Assembly: GCA_903899865.1 (NCBI GenBank)
Contig: CAIUKZ010000061.1
Location: 1 to 15,597 of the forward strand
Direction: 5' to 3'
Source: an uncultured Bacteroidales bacterium
GTDB taxonomy: Bacteria > Bacteroidota > Bacteroidia > Bacteroidales > Paludibacteraceae
Length of the DNA stretch: 15,597 bases
Under the pieces are notes generated by a model, which had not been told where the DNA came from, searched no databases, and worked only from the letters and a program-made list of their open reading frames with translations. Below are positions 1 to 6,764 of the stretch, in pieces (within the stretch, counting starts at the first letter, position 1; every line of letters starts with the position of its first letter). The position numbers were made by a program, and so were the translations under genes.

Positions 1-44
1 GATACGAATTCGTGACTGGAGTTCAGACTGTGCTCTTCCGATCT
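1..44. other. Residual Illumina adapter (non-genomic)
   Basis: Positions 12-44 read GTGACTGGAGTTCAGAC followed by TGTGCTCTTCCGATCT. This is the TruSeq read-2 adapter with one G missing in the middle. Positions 2-7 (ATACGA) also resemble the P7 primer stretch that precedes the index. The genomic sequence therefore starts at about position 45. The contig end is artificial, and nothing biological should be read into bases 1-44, including the EcoRI-like GAATTC at 6-11. Confidence 0.95.
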
Positions 45-62
45 GGCAAAATAGATGAGTAA
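45..62 (+). CDS. 3' tip of a truncated upstream gene, possibly HEPN-domain partner
   Basis: Immediately after the adapter, one + frame reads Gly-Lys-Ile-Asp-Glu-stop, with TAA at 60-62. It overlaps the ATG of the nucleotidyltransferase (55-57) by eight bases. Short overlaps of this kind are typical of translationally coupled HEPN-MNT pairs, in which a HEPN protein is followed by a minimal nucleotidyltransferase. Only five codons remain, so the identity is inferred from context alone. Another + frame has a stop at 52-54 and could equally be the upstream gene's end. No clear ribosome-binding site precedes the ATG at 55, which fits coupling but is also common in Bacteroidetes. Confidence 0.3.
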   Translation, partial: GKIDE

Positions 63-366
63 CATTCAAATTTCGAAGGAGCAGTTGGACACGGTATTAA
101 AAATACTTCAACACAACTTAACACCAGACATCACGGTGTGGGTGTATGGTTCTAGGGCAAGCGGAACAGCCAAATTATATTCCGATCTAGACTTGGCATT
201 AGAGCGAAATGATGGGAAAGCAATCAGTGAAGAACAAATAGTCAGTCTGATGGACGAATTTGAAGAATCGAACCTACCCTACAAAGTTGATGTAATGGAT
301 TATCTAAACGCAACGGGTATTTTCAAACAAAACGTTGACCAACAAAGGATTAAACTAATCTATTAA
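55..366 (+). CDS. Minimal nucleotidyltransferase (MNT domain), MntA-like
   Basis: This 103-residue protein is a stand-alone polymerase-beta-fold nucleotidyltransferase. The motifs visible are Gly32-Ser33 (in VYGSRASG), the metal-binding pair Asp44 and Asp46 (SDLDLAL), and a likely third acidic residue, Asp79 (KVDV). All catalytic positions are therefore present. About 100 residues is the normal size for this family. Such proteins are usually the antitoxin half of HEPN-MNT toxin-antitoxin pairs, and characterised members transfer AMP to a tyrosine of the HEPN partner. The partner usually lies next to the MNT gene. Here it would be upstream, where the contig is cut, and the coding overlap at 55-62 supports that. 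Downstream the gene runs into the hairpin at 373-401 and faces dapA. Membership of the fold is secure. A toxin-antitoxin role is inferred. Confidence 0.85.
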   Translation: MSNIQISKEQLDTVLKILQHNLTPDITVWVYGSRASGTAKLYSDLDLALERNDGKAISEEQIVSLMDEFEESNLPYKVDVMDYLNATGIFKQNVDQQRIKLIY

Positions 367-372
367 AAACAA

Positions 373-401
373 AATCGCCCGACAAATAATATCGGGCGAT
401 T
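373..401. terminator. Bidirectional intrinsic terminator
   Basis: A perfect 10-bp stem is formed by AATCGCCCGA (373-382) and TCGGGCGATT (392-401) around a 9-base loop. An A-rich stretch (366-374) lies on the left and CTGTTT on the right, so each strand has a U-containing run after the stem. It lies 6 bases past the nucleotidyltransferase stop and about 21 bases past the dapA stop, and so serves two convergent genes. Confidence 0.85.
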
Positions 402-422
402 CTGTTTAAAAGTTGTTATAAA

Positions 423-1319
423 TCAACATTTTATATTCAATTCTTTTAGCACGTTACCGATTCGTTCGTAGGTATTGATGGTGTTGGGGACTAGTGGCAG
501 TCTCAGATTATTTTCCACAAAACCCATCAAGGCCAGCATGCTTTTAATACCCGCAGGATTGCCTTCCACAAATAGCAATTCTATCAATTCGTTAAAGTGA
601 CGGTGTATCTGACGAGCACTATCATAGTCGCCATTCAACGCCAAACGTACCATGCGGCTAAACTCTTTAGGGAAAGCATTGCCAATCACCGAAATGACGC
701 CAACAGCACCTAAAGTTATTAATGGAAAGGTAATACCATCATCACCCGAAATCACGAAAAAGTCTTTTGGTTTGTTCTGGATAATAGCATCAATTTGAGC
801 AAAATTGCCCGAGGCTTCTTTTATAGCACAGATATTTTTAAAGTCCTTCGCCAATCTCAAAGTGGTATCGGCTGTCATGTTTACTCCCGTGCGACTAGGT
901 ACGTTGTAAAGAACAATGGGAAGAGGCGATGCTTTGGCAATGGCTGCAAAATGCTGATAAAGTCCTTCTTGAGAAGGTTTGTTGTAAAATGGAGCCACAG
1001 AAAGTATGGTGTCAATACCCGCAAAATTAGTGGTTGAGAAACTATCAACCACTGCTTTGGTGTTGTTACCACCCACACCAAGCATGATGGGCAATCTACC
1101 ATTCACTTTATCAACCACAAAACGAGTCAAATCCTGCTTTTCGATTTCGGTTAATGTAGCAGTTTCAGCTGTAGAGCCACACACAAGAAGGTAATCTGTG
1201 CCATTTTTGATTTGAAACTCTATCAATCGAGCAAGAGCATCATAATCTATCGAATCATCAGTTTTGAAAGGCGTTACAAGGGCAACACCCATTCCTGTCA
1301 GTTTGCTATTAATCATCAT
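423..1319 (-). CDS. dapA: 4-hydroxy-tetrahydrodipicolinate synthase
   Basis: DapA condenses pyruvate with aspartate-semialdehyde, the first committed step of the diaminopimelate/lysine pathway, in the cytoplasm. The protein is a 298-residue TIM barrel of usual family length. Visible are the Schiff-base lysine Lys167 (AIKEASGN), Tyr138 and Arg143 (LYNVPSRTG), Tyr112 (FYNKP) and the Ser49-Thr50 loop (CGSTAETATL). In that loop the first threonine of the E. coli enzyme is a serine, so the triad hydroxyl is kept. The open frame extends to a TTG at 1337, but the ATG at 1319 (or the next one, at 1316) fits the family N-terminus, which starts shortly before KLTGMGVALVTPF. A TTG start would also lie close to the promoter-like element at 1345-1353. 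The gene follows ligA and a DUF6913-like gene on the same strand and ends at a shared terminator. Confidence 0.95.
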   Translation of the reverse strand: MMINSKLTGMGVALVTPFKTDDSIDYDALARLIEFQIKNGTDYLLVCGSTAETATLTEIEKQDLTRFVVDKVNGRLPIMLGVGGNNTKAVVDSFSTTNFAGIDTILSVAPFYNKPSQEGLYQHFAAIAKASPLPIVLYNVPSRTGVNMTADTTLRLAKDFKNICAIKEASGNFAQIDAIIQNKPKDFFVISGDDGITFPLITLGAVGVISVIGNAFPKEFSRMVRLALNGDYDSARQIHRHFNELIELLFVEGNPAGIKSMLALMGFVENNLRLPLVPNTINTYERIGNVLKELNIKC

Positions 1320-1336
1320 TAAATGAGGGAGGTTCA

Positions 1337-1353
1337 AATTTTGTGCAAAATTA
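1337..1353 (-). promoter_or_regulatory. Putative dapA promoter with overlapping inverted repeat
   Basis: On the - strand, 1353-1345 reads TAATTTTGC, an exact match to the Bacteroidetes -7 consensus TAnnTTTG. It lies about 26 bases before the ATG at 1319 and starts just after the stop of the preceding gene. No TTG -33 box is visible 19-22 bases upstream. The -7 element overlaps an inverted repeat at 1337-1352, AATTTTG-TG-CAAAATT with 7-bp arms, which could be an operator or simply AT-rich chance. Confidence 0.45.
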
Positions 1354-1358
1354 GCTTT

Positions 1359-1925
1359 TTAATCGCTACTTTGTATACTTTTGAGGTAAAAAATTATTTG
1401 GTTAAACAAGAACAATTCATCCAGTTCCTCTTCAGAAGACTCAAGTGTTTGTTGGTGATTTTCCAAATCAATTATAAAGTCATATATAGGTGTGTCGGTC
1501 TTCTTGACTCCTATTTTGCATTTTGCATTAGCATAGAGTGTAAAATACTCCAACGGCATGATAGAATGAAGAGATAAATCAATCACTAAATCAAACTCAT
1601 ACCTTTCTAATTCACGAAAAAAAGAAGCATGTGGCTTTTTGAAAAAATCGGTATGTTCATAATTAAGCACTCTGAAATCGGGCAACAAAGCAGTGGTTAT
1701 TTGCTTCTTATCAATAAATCCCCAAGCAACGACCTTCTTTCTATCCAGTTGGAGCATTTGAACGATTTTTCGAATAACGGCATTTTTTTCAGTGAAGTCA
1801 CTTTCAAAAAGAAGAAACACGGTCTTTGCTTTCTTGTAACTAACAAAGCATCGTTCACGCTCATTTGAACTAGCTAATTTATGAGCTTGCCTATTGAACA
1901 AAAATGTATTAATCTTCTGAAACAT
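1359..1925 (-). CDS. DUF6913-like conserved Bacteroidetes protein
   Basis: This 188-residue protein has no signal peptide or membrane segment. I recognise it from memory as similar to the Bacteroidetes family annotated DUF6913, often found between ligA and dapA, as here. Function is unknown. The N-terminus is basic and probably helical. The centre alternates predicted strands and helices in a Rossmann-like way (strands near residues 33-41, 63-70 and 111-117). Residues 111-118 (FDLVIDLS) and 134-140 (AKCKIGV) resemble the paired motif in the N-terminal half of heptosyltransferase-type GT9 enzymes. No GT9 C-terminal domain is present, and the protein ends in an acidic helix. The ATG at 1925 follows the ligA stop by 27 bases, so the two are probably co-transcribed. 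The coding call is firm. The family name is fairly likely, and the GT9 similarity is an inference. Confidence 0.8.
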   Translation of the reverse strand: MFQKINTFLFNRQAHKLASSNERERCFVSYKKAKTVFLLFESDFTEKNAVIRKIVQMLQLDRKKVVAWGFIDKKQITTALLPDFRVLNYEHTDFFKKPHASFFRELERYEFDLVIDLSLHSIMPLEYFTLYANAKCKIGVKKTDTPIYDFIIDLENHQQTLESSEEELDELFLFNQIIFYLKSIQSSD

Positions 1926-1952
1926 ATTAATTTACCTAGCTTAATTTGGAAT

Positions 1953-3950
1953 CTATTCTTTAATCAACAATGATAAAAAATCCTCCTCATTCATTAGTTG
2001 TACACCCAATGCTTCTGCCTTTTTAAGTTTTTCGGGACCCATGTTCTCACCAGCAAGTATAAACGATGTTTTGGCAGAGACACTTGCTACATTCTTTCCC
2101 CCGTGCTGCTCTATCATGGCTTTATATTCATCGCGCGAGTGATGTCTAAATGTACCACTTATGACAATGCACTGCCCCGATAGCGATGTGCCCATGGCCT
2201 CCAACTTATCATCGGAGAGTGTCATCTGTAATCCATATTCTTTGAGGAGACGAACAGTTTTCAAATTTTCTTCATCTGAAAAATATCGCACCACGCTTTG
2301 CGCTATACGTTCACCAATTTCATCAACTTCTACCAACTGCTCATAATTTGTAGTTATTAGGTCCTCAATATTAATAAACGCAAATGCAAGTTTCTTAGCT
2401 ACTGTCTCTCCTACAAATCTGATCCCTAGTGAAAACAACACTCGTTCAAACGGCACTTCTTTAGACTTTTGGACGGCCAACTGAATGTTTTGGGCTGATT
2501 TAGATCCTAATCTTTCAAGTTGCACTAGGTCACCCATTTTCAAACTGTAAATATCGGAAATTTTACTCAATAAATTGTTTTGATAGAGCAAATTTATTGT
2601 TTCGCCTCCTAAACCTTCGATGTTCATTGCCTTTCGGCCTACAAAATGTTCTATTTTACCCTTAATCTGTGGTGGACAGTGATTCTCATTTGGACAGTAA
2701 TGTGCAGCTTCGCCTTCGTATCTTACCAAATTGGCACCGCACTCGGGGCATTTTTTGATAAAATTCACGGCATCTCCAATTAATATTCTGGCATCCTTGT
2801 CTACGGCTGTAATTTTTGGAATAATCTCACCCCCTTTTTCTACAAATACCATATCGCCAATGTGTAAATCTAGTGACTTGATAATGTCTGCATTATGAAG
2901 TGAAGCTCGTTTTACGGTTGTGCCCGACAATTGGACAGGATCCAAATTGGCCACAGGGGTTACAGCGCCAGTTCTACCCACTTGATAGGAAACCGAATTA
3001 AGTCTTGTCAATGCTTTTTCGGCTTGAAACTTATAGGCTACCGCCCATCGAGGTGATTTGGCTGTCAGCCCTAATGATCGTTGCTGTGTCAACGAATTTA
3101 CTTTTATCACAATACCATCAGTGGCCACTGGAAGATTTTTTCGTTCCACATCCCAGTATTTTATAAAAGCCCAGACATCATCGAGTGTTTTACAAACTTT
3201 GGTTGCATCGGAGGTTTTAAAGCCCCATGTGGCTGCTTTCTGTAAATTTTCGGAATGTGATTCACATGGCAGTTTATCGCCGAGAAGGTAATAGAAATAA
3301 CCATCCAATTTACGACTTGCTACAAGATTTGAATTTTGTAGCTTGAGGGTGCCCGAAGCTGCGTTACGCGGATTAGCAAAAAGGGGCTCTTCCTGAGCCT
3401 CACGCTCACGGTTCTGTTCATCAAAAACAGCCCAAGGCATTAGAATTTCGCCACGTATTTCAAACACCGAAGGAAAATCACCTTTCAATCGAAGCGGAAT
3501 AGAGCGAATAGTTCGCACATTGGCAGTCACATCATCGCCTTTTTCTCCATCACCACGGGTCACTGCACGCACCAATGCTCCATGCTGGTAAGTGAGTGAA
3601 ATGGATGTTCCGTCATACTTCAATTCACACACCAGTTCAAAGCCATCATTTAATGCCTTACTTACTCTATCATAAAAATCCTGAACTTCTTCTGCCGAAT
3701 AAGTATTAGACAATGAAAGCATGGGGTAAATATGTGCCACCTGCTTGAATGCTGCGTTAATATCACTGCCGACACGCTGACTGGGTGAGTTTGGGTCAAA
3801 ATATTCTGGGCATTGTCGTTCCAAATCCACCAATTGCTTCATCATCAAGTCATATTCAAAATCGGAAACAACGGGTGACGACAGCACATAATAATTGTAA
3901 TTATGCTGCTCCAATTCTTGACGCAATAACTCTATTCTTTCTTTAATCAT
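1953..3950 (-). CDS. ligA: NAD-dependent DNA ligase
   Basis: LigA seals nicks in duplex DNA with NAD+ as AMP donor, mainly at Okazaki fragments and in repair. At 665 residues it is full length. The order is an N-terminal Ia domain (about 1-60) with the NMN-binding tyrosines (YNYYV near 18-22), and an adenylation domain with Lys111 in ELKYDGTS as the AMP-accepting residue. The OB fold is followed by a zinc finger with Cys401, Cys404, Cys419 and Cys425, then helix-hairpin-helix repeats (about 430-580) and a C-terminal BRCT domain (about 590-665, GTFRHHSRDEY). The ATG at 3950 gives the expected N-terminus. All key residues are present. It lies 83 bases after the permease gene and 27 bases before the DUF6913-like gene, so it probably heads a ligA-DUF6913-dapA run. 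The 83-base gap contains no clear TAnnTTTG element. Confidence 0.98.
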   Translation of the reverse strand: MIKERIELLRQELEQHNYNYYVLSSPVVSDFEYDLMMKQLVDLERQCPEYFDPNSPSQRVGSDINAAFKQVAHIYPMLSLSNTYSAEEVQDFYDRVSKALNDGFELVCELKYDGTSISLTYQHGALVRAVTRGDGEKGDDVTANVRTIRSIPLRLKGDFPSVFEIRGEILMPWAVFDEQNREREAQEEPLFANPRNAASGTLKLQNSNLVASRKLDGYFYYLLGDKLPCESHSENLQKAATWGFKTSDATKVCKTLDDVWAFIKYWDVERKNLPVATDGIVIKVNSLTQQRSLGLTAKSPRWAVAYKFQAEKALTRLNSVSYQVGRTGAVTPVANLDPVQLSGTTVKRASLHNADIIKSLDLHIGDMVFVEKGGEIIPKITAVDKDARILIGDAVNFIKKCPECGANLVRYEGEAAHYCPNENHCPPQIKGKIEHFVGRKAMNIEGLGGETINLLYQNNLLSKISDIYSLKMGDLVQLERLGSKSAQNIQLAVQKSKEVPFERVLFSLGIRFVGETVAKKLAFAFINIEDLITTNYEQLVEVDEIGERIAQSVVRYFSDEENLKTVRLLKEYGLQMTLSDDKLEAMGTSLSGQCIVISGTFRHHSRDEYKAMIEQHGGKNVASVSAKTSFILAGENMGPEKLKKAEALGVQLMNEEDFLSLLIKE

Positions 3951-4033
3951 ATTCTTAGGTAGTTTTTATAAGAATTAACTACATGAATTGACAATTTGCT
4001 CTCTACTAATCAATCCAACAATCACCACTTCCA

Positions 4034-5275
4034 CTATTCGTATCTGATAATCTTTGCTGGCGAAATTTTTGTAATAAGGTAAGATGGTGCAATCATTAGC
4101 AACAATGACGCAAGTAAAGTACCGACATTCAGCAAAATCAAATACACCCAATCAAAACAAACAGGCACTGTAGCCACATAATATGCCTGCGGATCAAGCG
4201 GAATGGCGTGAGTAAAATATTGAATGGCACAAAGTGACAGCCCAATGACATTGCCCCATATCATCCCTTTCCCAATTAAGAAAAAGGAGTGGAACAAAAA
4301 CACCTTTCGGATGGAGAAATCTGTTGCTCCAAGTGATTTGAGAATACCAATCATATTTGTTCGTTCTAAAATCAAAATCATCAATCCCGAAATCATATTA
4401 AACCCTGCTACCGAAAGCATGAGCACCAATATGACCCACACATTCATATCCAACAAGTCCAACCAACTAAAAATCTGCGGATTGAGTTGCTTGATAGTTT
4501 GTGTGACATACGCATTGCCTTGTTTATTGAAGATATTGGCTGTGGATTCATAGACTTTATCGCCCAATTGATCAATTTGGTCAAAATCATCAATCAATAT
4601 CTCAAGACCGCTAAATGTGTTAATATCCCAGTTGTTGAGTGCCTGCACTTGTCGAATATCTGCCAGCACAAATAGCTTGTCATATTCAATAAAATTGGTA
4701 GAATAAATTCCCACTATTTTAAATTTTCGAGCCCTTACCTGATCCTGAATAAAGTAGGTGTAAAAGCTATCACCCAGCTTCAAATTCAACAAATCGGCCA
4801 GATATTTTGACAGTACAACTTCGTTACTAGGATCAGAACCACTTAAATTCAACAGTTTACCTTCCTGAAGATTCGACTTAAAGAAATTCCAGTCAAAACC
4901 CCCATCAATACCTTTGATTACTACCCCTTGAAACTCCGTATCAGTCTTTATAATACCTGGTTTGGTGGCAAATCGCTCAACATGTCTCACCCCCTTGATG
5001 CCATTAATCTTACGAATAAGTGAGGGATGAACCTGTATGGGGTTCATGGCGTAGGTATTATTATTATCAAAATTAGTCACTTGGATATGCCCCCCAAATC
5101 CAATGGTCTTTTTTCTAATCTCATTCTTAAAGCCTATCACTACGGCCACAGCCACAATCATCACTGCCAATCCCAGGGCTATTCCAATCGTGGCAATACG
5201 TACAGCAGGGCGAGAAATAATCTTCTTGCCCTGCTGAAAATGGATGCGTTTTGCTATAAAATATTCTAAAGACAC
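4034..5275 (-). CDS. LolC/LolE-type ABC transporter permease (FtsX/MacB fold)
   Basis: This 413-residue inner-membrane protein has the LolC/E layout. There is one membrane helix near residues 26-48, a large periplasmic MacB-like domain (about 50-270), then three helices near 278-302, 325-352 and 375-400. The FtsX signature follows the second helix (ILERTNMIGILKSLGA, 302-317), and the end is the usual SPAKIIRYE. In characterised systems LolCDE extracts lipoproteins from the inner membrane and passes them to LolA. No LolD ATPase or second permease lies nearby, and an isolated single permease of this type is usual in Bacteroidetes. The start is GTG at 5275. A stop lies four codons upstream with no ATG between, and the N-terminus (SLEYFIAKRI) matches the family. 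Close homologues may act on other envelope substrates, so the lipoprotein role is inferred. Confidence 0.9.
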   Translation of the reverse strand: MSLEYFIAKRIHFQQGKKIISRPAVRIATIGIALGLAVMIVAVAVVIGFKNEIRKKTIGFGGHIQVTNFDNNNTYAMNPIQVHPSLIRKINGIKGVRHVERFATKPGIIKTDTEFQGVVIKGIDGGFDWNFFKSNLQEGKLLNLSGSDPSNEVVLSKYLADLLNLKLGDSFYTYFIQDQVRARKFKIVGIYSTNFIEYDKLFVLADIRQVQALNNWDINTFSGLEILIDDFDQIDQLGDKVYESTANIFNKQGNAYVTQTIKQLNPQIFSWLDLLDMNVWVILVLMLSVAGFNMISGLMILILERTNMIGILKSLGATDFSIRKVFLFHSFFLIGKGMIWGNVIGLSLCAIQYFTHAIPLDPQAYYVATVPVCFDWVYLILLNVGTLLASLLLMIAPSYLITKISPAKIIRYE

Positions 5276-5326
5276 TTTTTTAATTCACTTAATTAGTTCA
5301 ATCCAAAAATCCACCCTTATTAATTG

Positions 5327-5351
5327 TCAATTATCAATTATCAATTATCAA
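5327..5351. repeat. Heptanucleotide tandem repeat TCAATTA
   Basis: The unit TCAATTA occurs three times and part of a fourth (5327-5351), next to a related ATTAATTG (5319-5326). It lies between the aminotransferase and the permease gene, and the aminotransferase TGA stop (5348-5350) is inside it. Read on the - strand, each unit carries a TTG. Perfect short tandem repeats like this can change copy number by polymerase slippage. Confidence 0.85.
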
Positions 5352-6547
5352 ATCGTTCTTCCCGGATACACTTCCAACGCCTTCTTTAGCACTAGCATGG
5401 CTTGTTTTAAATCCTCTTTATCAAGTACATAAGCTATTCTCACTTCGTCCTTGCCAAGTCCGTCAATGGTATAAAAACCTGATGCAGGTGCCATCATTAC
5501 TGTTTGACCTTCGTGTTCAAAGTCGGACAACAACCACGCACAAAATTTATCAGCATCATCAATTGGCAATCGAGCCACGGTGTAAAAAGCTCCCATTGGG
5601 ATGGGTGAATAAACTCCAGGAATTCTATTTAGCCCATCAATTAAAAATTTTCTGCGCTCAACATATTCATTGTACATTTCCAACATATAATCTGCAGGAG
5701 TACTCATGGCAGCCTCAGCAGCAATTTGTCCCAAAAGTGGCGGACTCAAGCGTGCTTGGCAAAACTTCATCACATTCTTACGCACTTCCTTGTTTTTACA
5801 TACAATGGTTCCAACCCGTATGCCAGTCATGCTATAACGCTTTGACACCGAATCAATCAACACCACATTTTCTTCAATTCCATCTAAGTGAAACGCCGAG
5901 ATATAGGGAGCACCAGTATAACAAAACTCACGATAGACCTCATCCGAAAACAAGTATAAATCATACTTCTTTACCAAATCGCGAATCTTGTTCATTTCTG
6001 CACGGGTATATAAATAGCCAGTTGGATTATTCGGATTGCAGATAAGTATTCCTTTGGTCTTTGACGTGATAAGCTCTTCAAATTTCTCGATGGCTGGCAA
6101 CGAAAATCCATCCTCGATAGATGACACCACTGGGCGTACTATCGCACCAGCACCAATGGCAAAGGCGGTGTAGTTGGCATAGGCTGGTTCGGGCACAATG
6201 ATTTCATCACCTGGATCAAGGCAACTCATAAATGCAAAGTTGACCGCTTCTGACCCACCAGTTGTCACGATAATATCATCCTCGGTAACATCAATATTGA
6301 AGGTGTGGTAATAGGCAGCCAGTTTGGATTTCAAACTTCTGATGCCATCACTCGGACTATATTCTAAGACAGTCCTATCAATGTTTCTTATGGCTTGAAG
6401 AGCAACTTCCGGTGTTTTCAAATCGGGTTGACCGATATTGAGATGGTACACTTTGATACCCCGAGCTTTCGCTTTGTCAGACAGAGGTACTAATTTACGA
6501 ATTGGTGATTCGGGCATTAATTGCCCACGTTGTGATGTGTGTGGCAT
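5348..6547 (-). CDS. Class I PLP-dependent aminotransferase
   Basis: This is a 399-residue cytoplasmic fold-type I aminotransferase, full length. The PLP lysine is Lys236 (SVSKRYSMTG). Asn174 (NPNNPTG) and Asp202 (SDEVYREF) contact the cofactor, Arg244 sits after the lysine motif, and TTGGSEA (95-101) makes the phosphate-binding turn. The N-terminus (RGQLMPESPIRKLVPL) is characteristic of a widespread Bacteroidetes group usually annotated as an aspartate or generic aminotransferase. The amino donor cannot be fixed from sequence. An aspartate or aromatic substrate is possible, and a role with dapA in diaminopimelate synthesis is only a guess because the genes are 4 kb apart. The ATG at 6547 gives the expected N-terminus. 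The gap to the permease is 72 bases and contains the heptamer repeat. Confidence 0.92.
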   Translation of the reverse strand: MPHTSQRGQLMPESPIRKLVPLSDKAKARGIKVYHLNIGQPDLKTPEVALQAIRNIDRTVLEYSPSDGIRSLKSKLAAYYHTFNIDVTEDDIIVTTGGSEAVNFAFMSCLDPGDEIIVPEPAYANYTAFAIGAGAIVRPVVSSIEDGFSLPAIEKFEELITSKTKGILICNPNNPTGYLYTRAEMNKIRDLVKKYDLYLFSDEVYREFCYTGAPYISAFHLDGIEENVVLIDSVSKRYSMTGIRVGTIVCKNKEVRKNVMKFCQARLSPPLLGQIAAEAAMSTPADYMLEMYNEYVERRKFLIDGLNRIPGVYSPIPMGAFYTVARLPIDDADKFCAWLLSDFEHEGQTVMMAPASGFYTIDGLGKDEVRIAYVLDKEDLKQAMLVLKKALEVYPGRTI

Positions 6548-6706
6548 TTTATTGTGTTAACAGTGTACTGATGGCAGTAAAGTGAAGTTATTACATAATA
6601 GAAAACATATACAATTATATAGTAGTTAATTACGGTAAAAGCAACAGACTATTATATTTCCAAAAATAACATAAAAAACTGACCAACATTTATTTTAAAA
6701 CAGAAC

Positions 6707-6715
6707 GCAAATATA
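6707..6715 (-). promoter_or_regulatory. Possible -7 element upstream of the aminotransferase
   Basis: In the 217-base gap 6548-6764, the - strand reads TATATTTGC at 6715-6707, matching TAnnTTTG. No -33 TTG is evident at the right distance, and the resulting leader would be about 155 bases. The rest of the gap is AT-rich with no convincing terminator for the receptor gene. Confidence 0.3.
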
Positions 6716-6764
6716 ATGAAAATCAACCAATAAAAAAACGAACACATGACAGCACTCATTAATG

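Noticed and set aside
1320..1337. Longer dapA starting at TTG 1337
   Set aside because: The extra six residues are not family-like, the start would lie at the predicted transcription start, and ATG codons at 1319 and 1316 are available.
3959..3982. GTAGTT/AACTAC stem just upstream of ligA
   Set aside because: A 6-bp AT-rich stem with a 12-base loop is expected by chance.
5482..6045. A 187-codon open frame on the + strand
   Set aside because: It lies wholly opposite the well-supported aminotransferase gene and has no recognisable domain. Its composition is that of an antisense frame.
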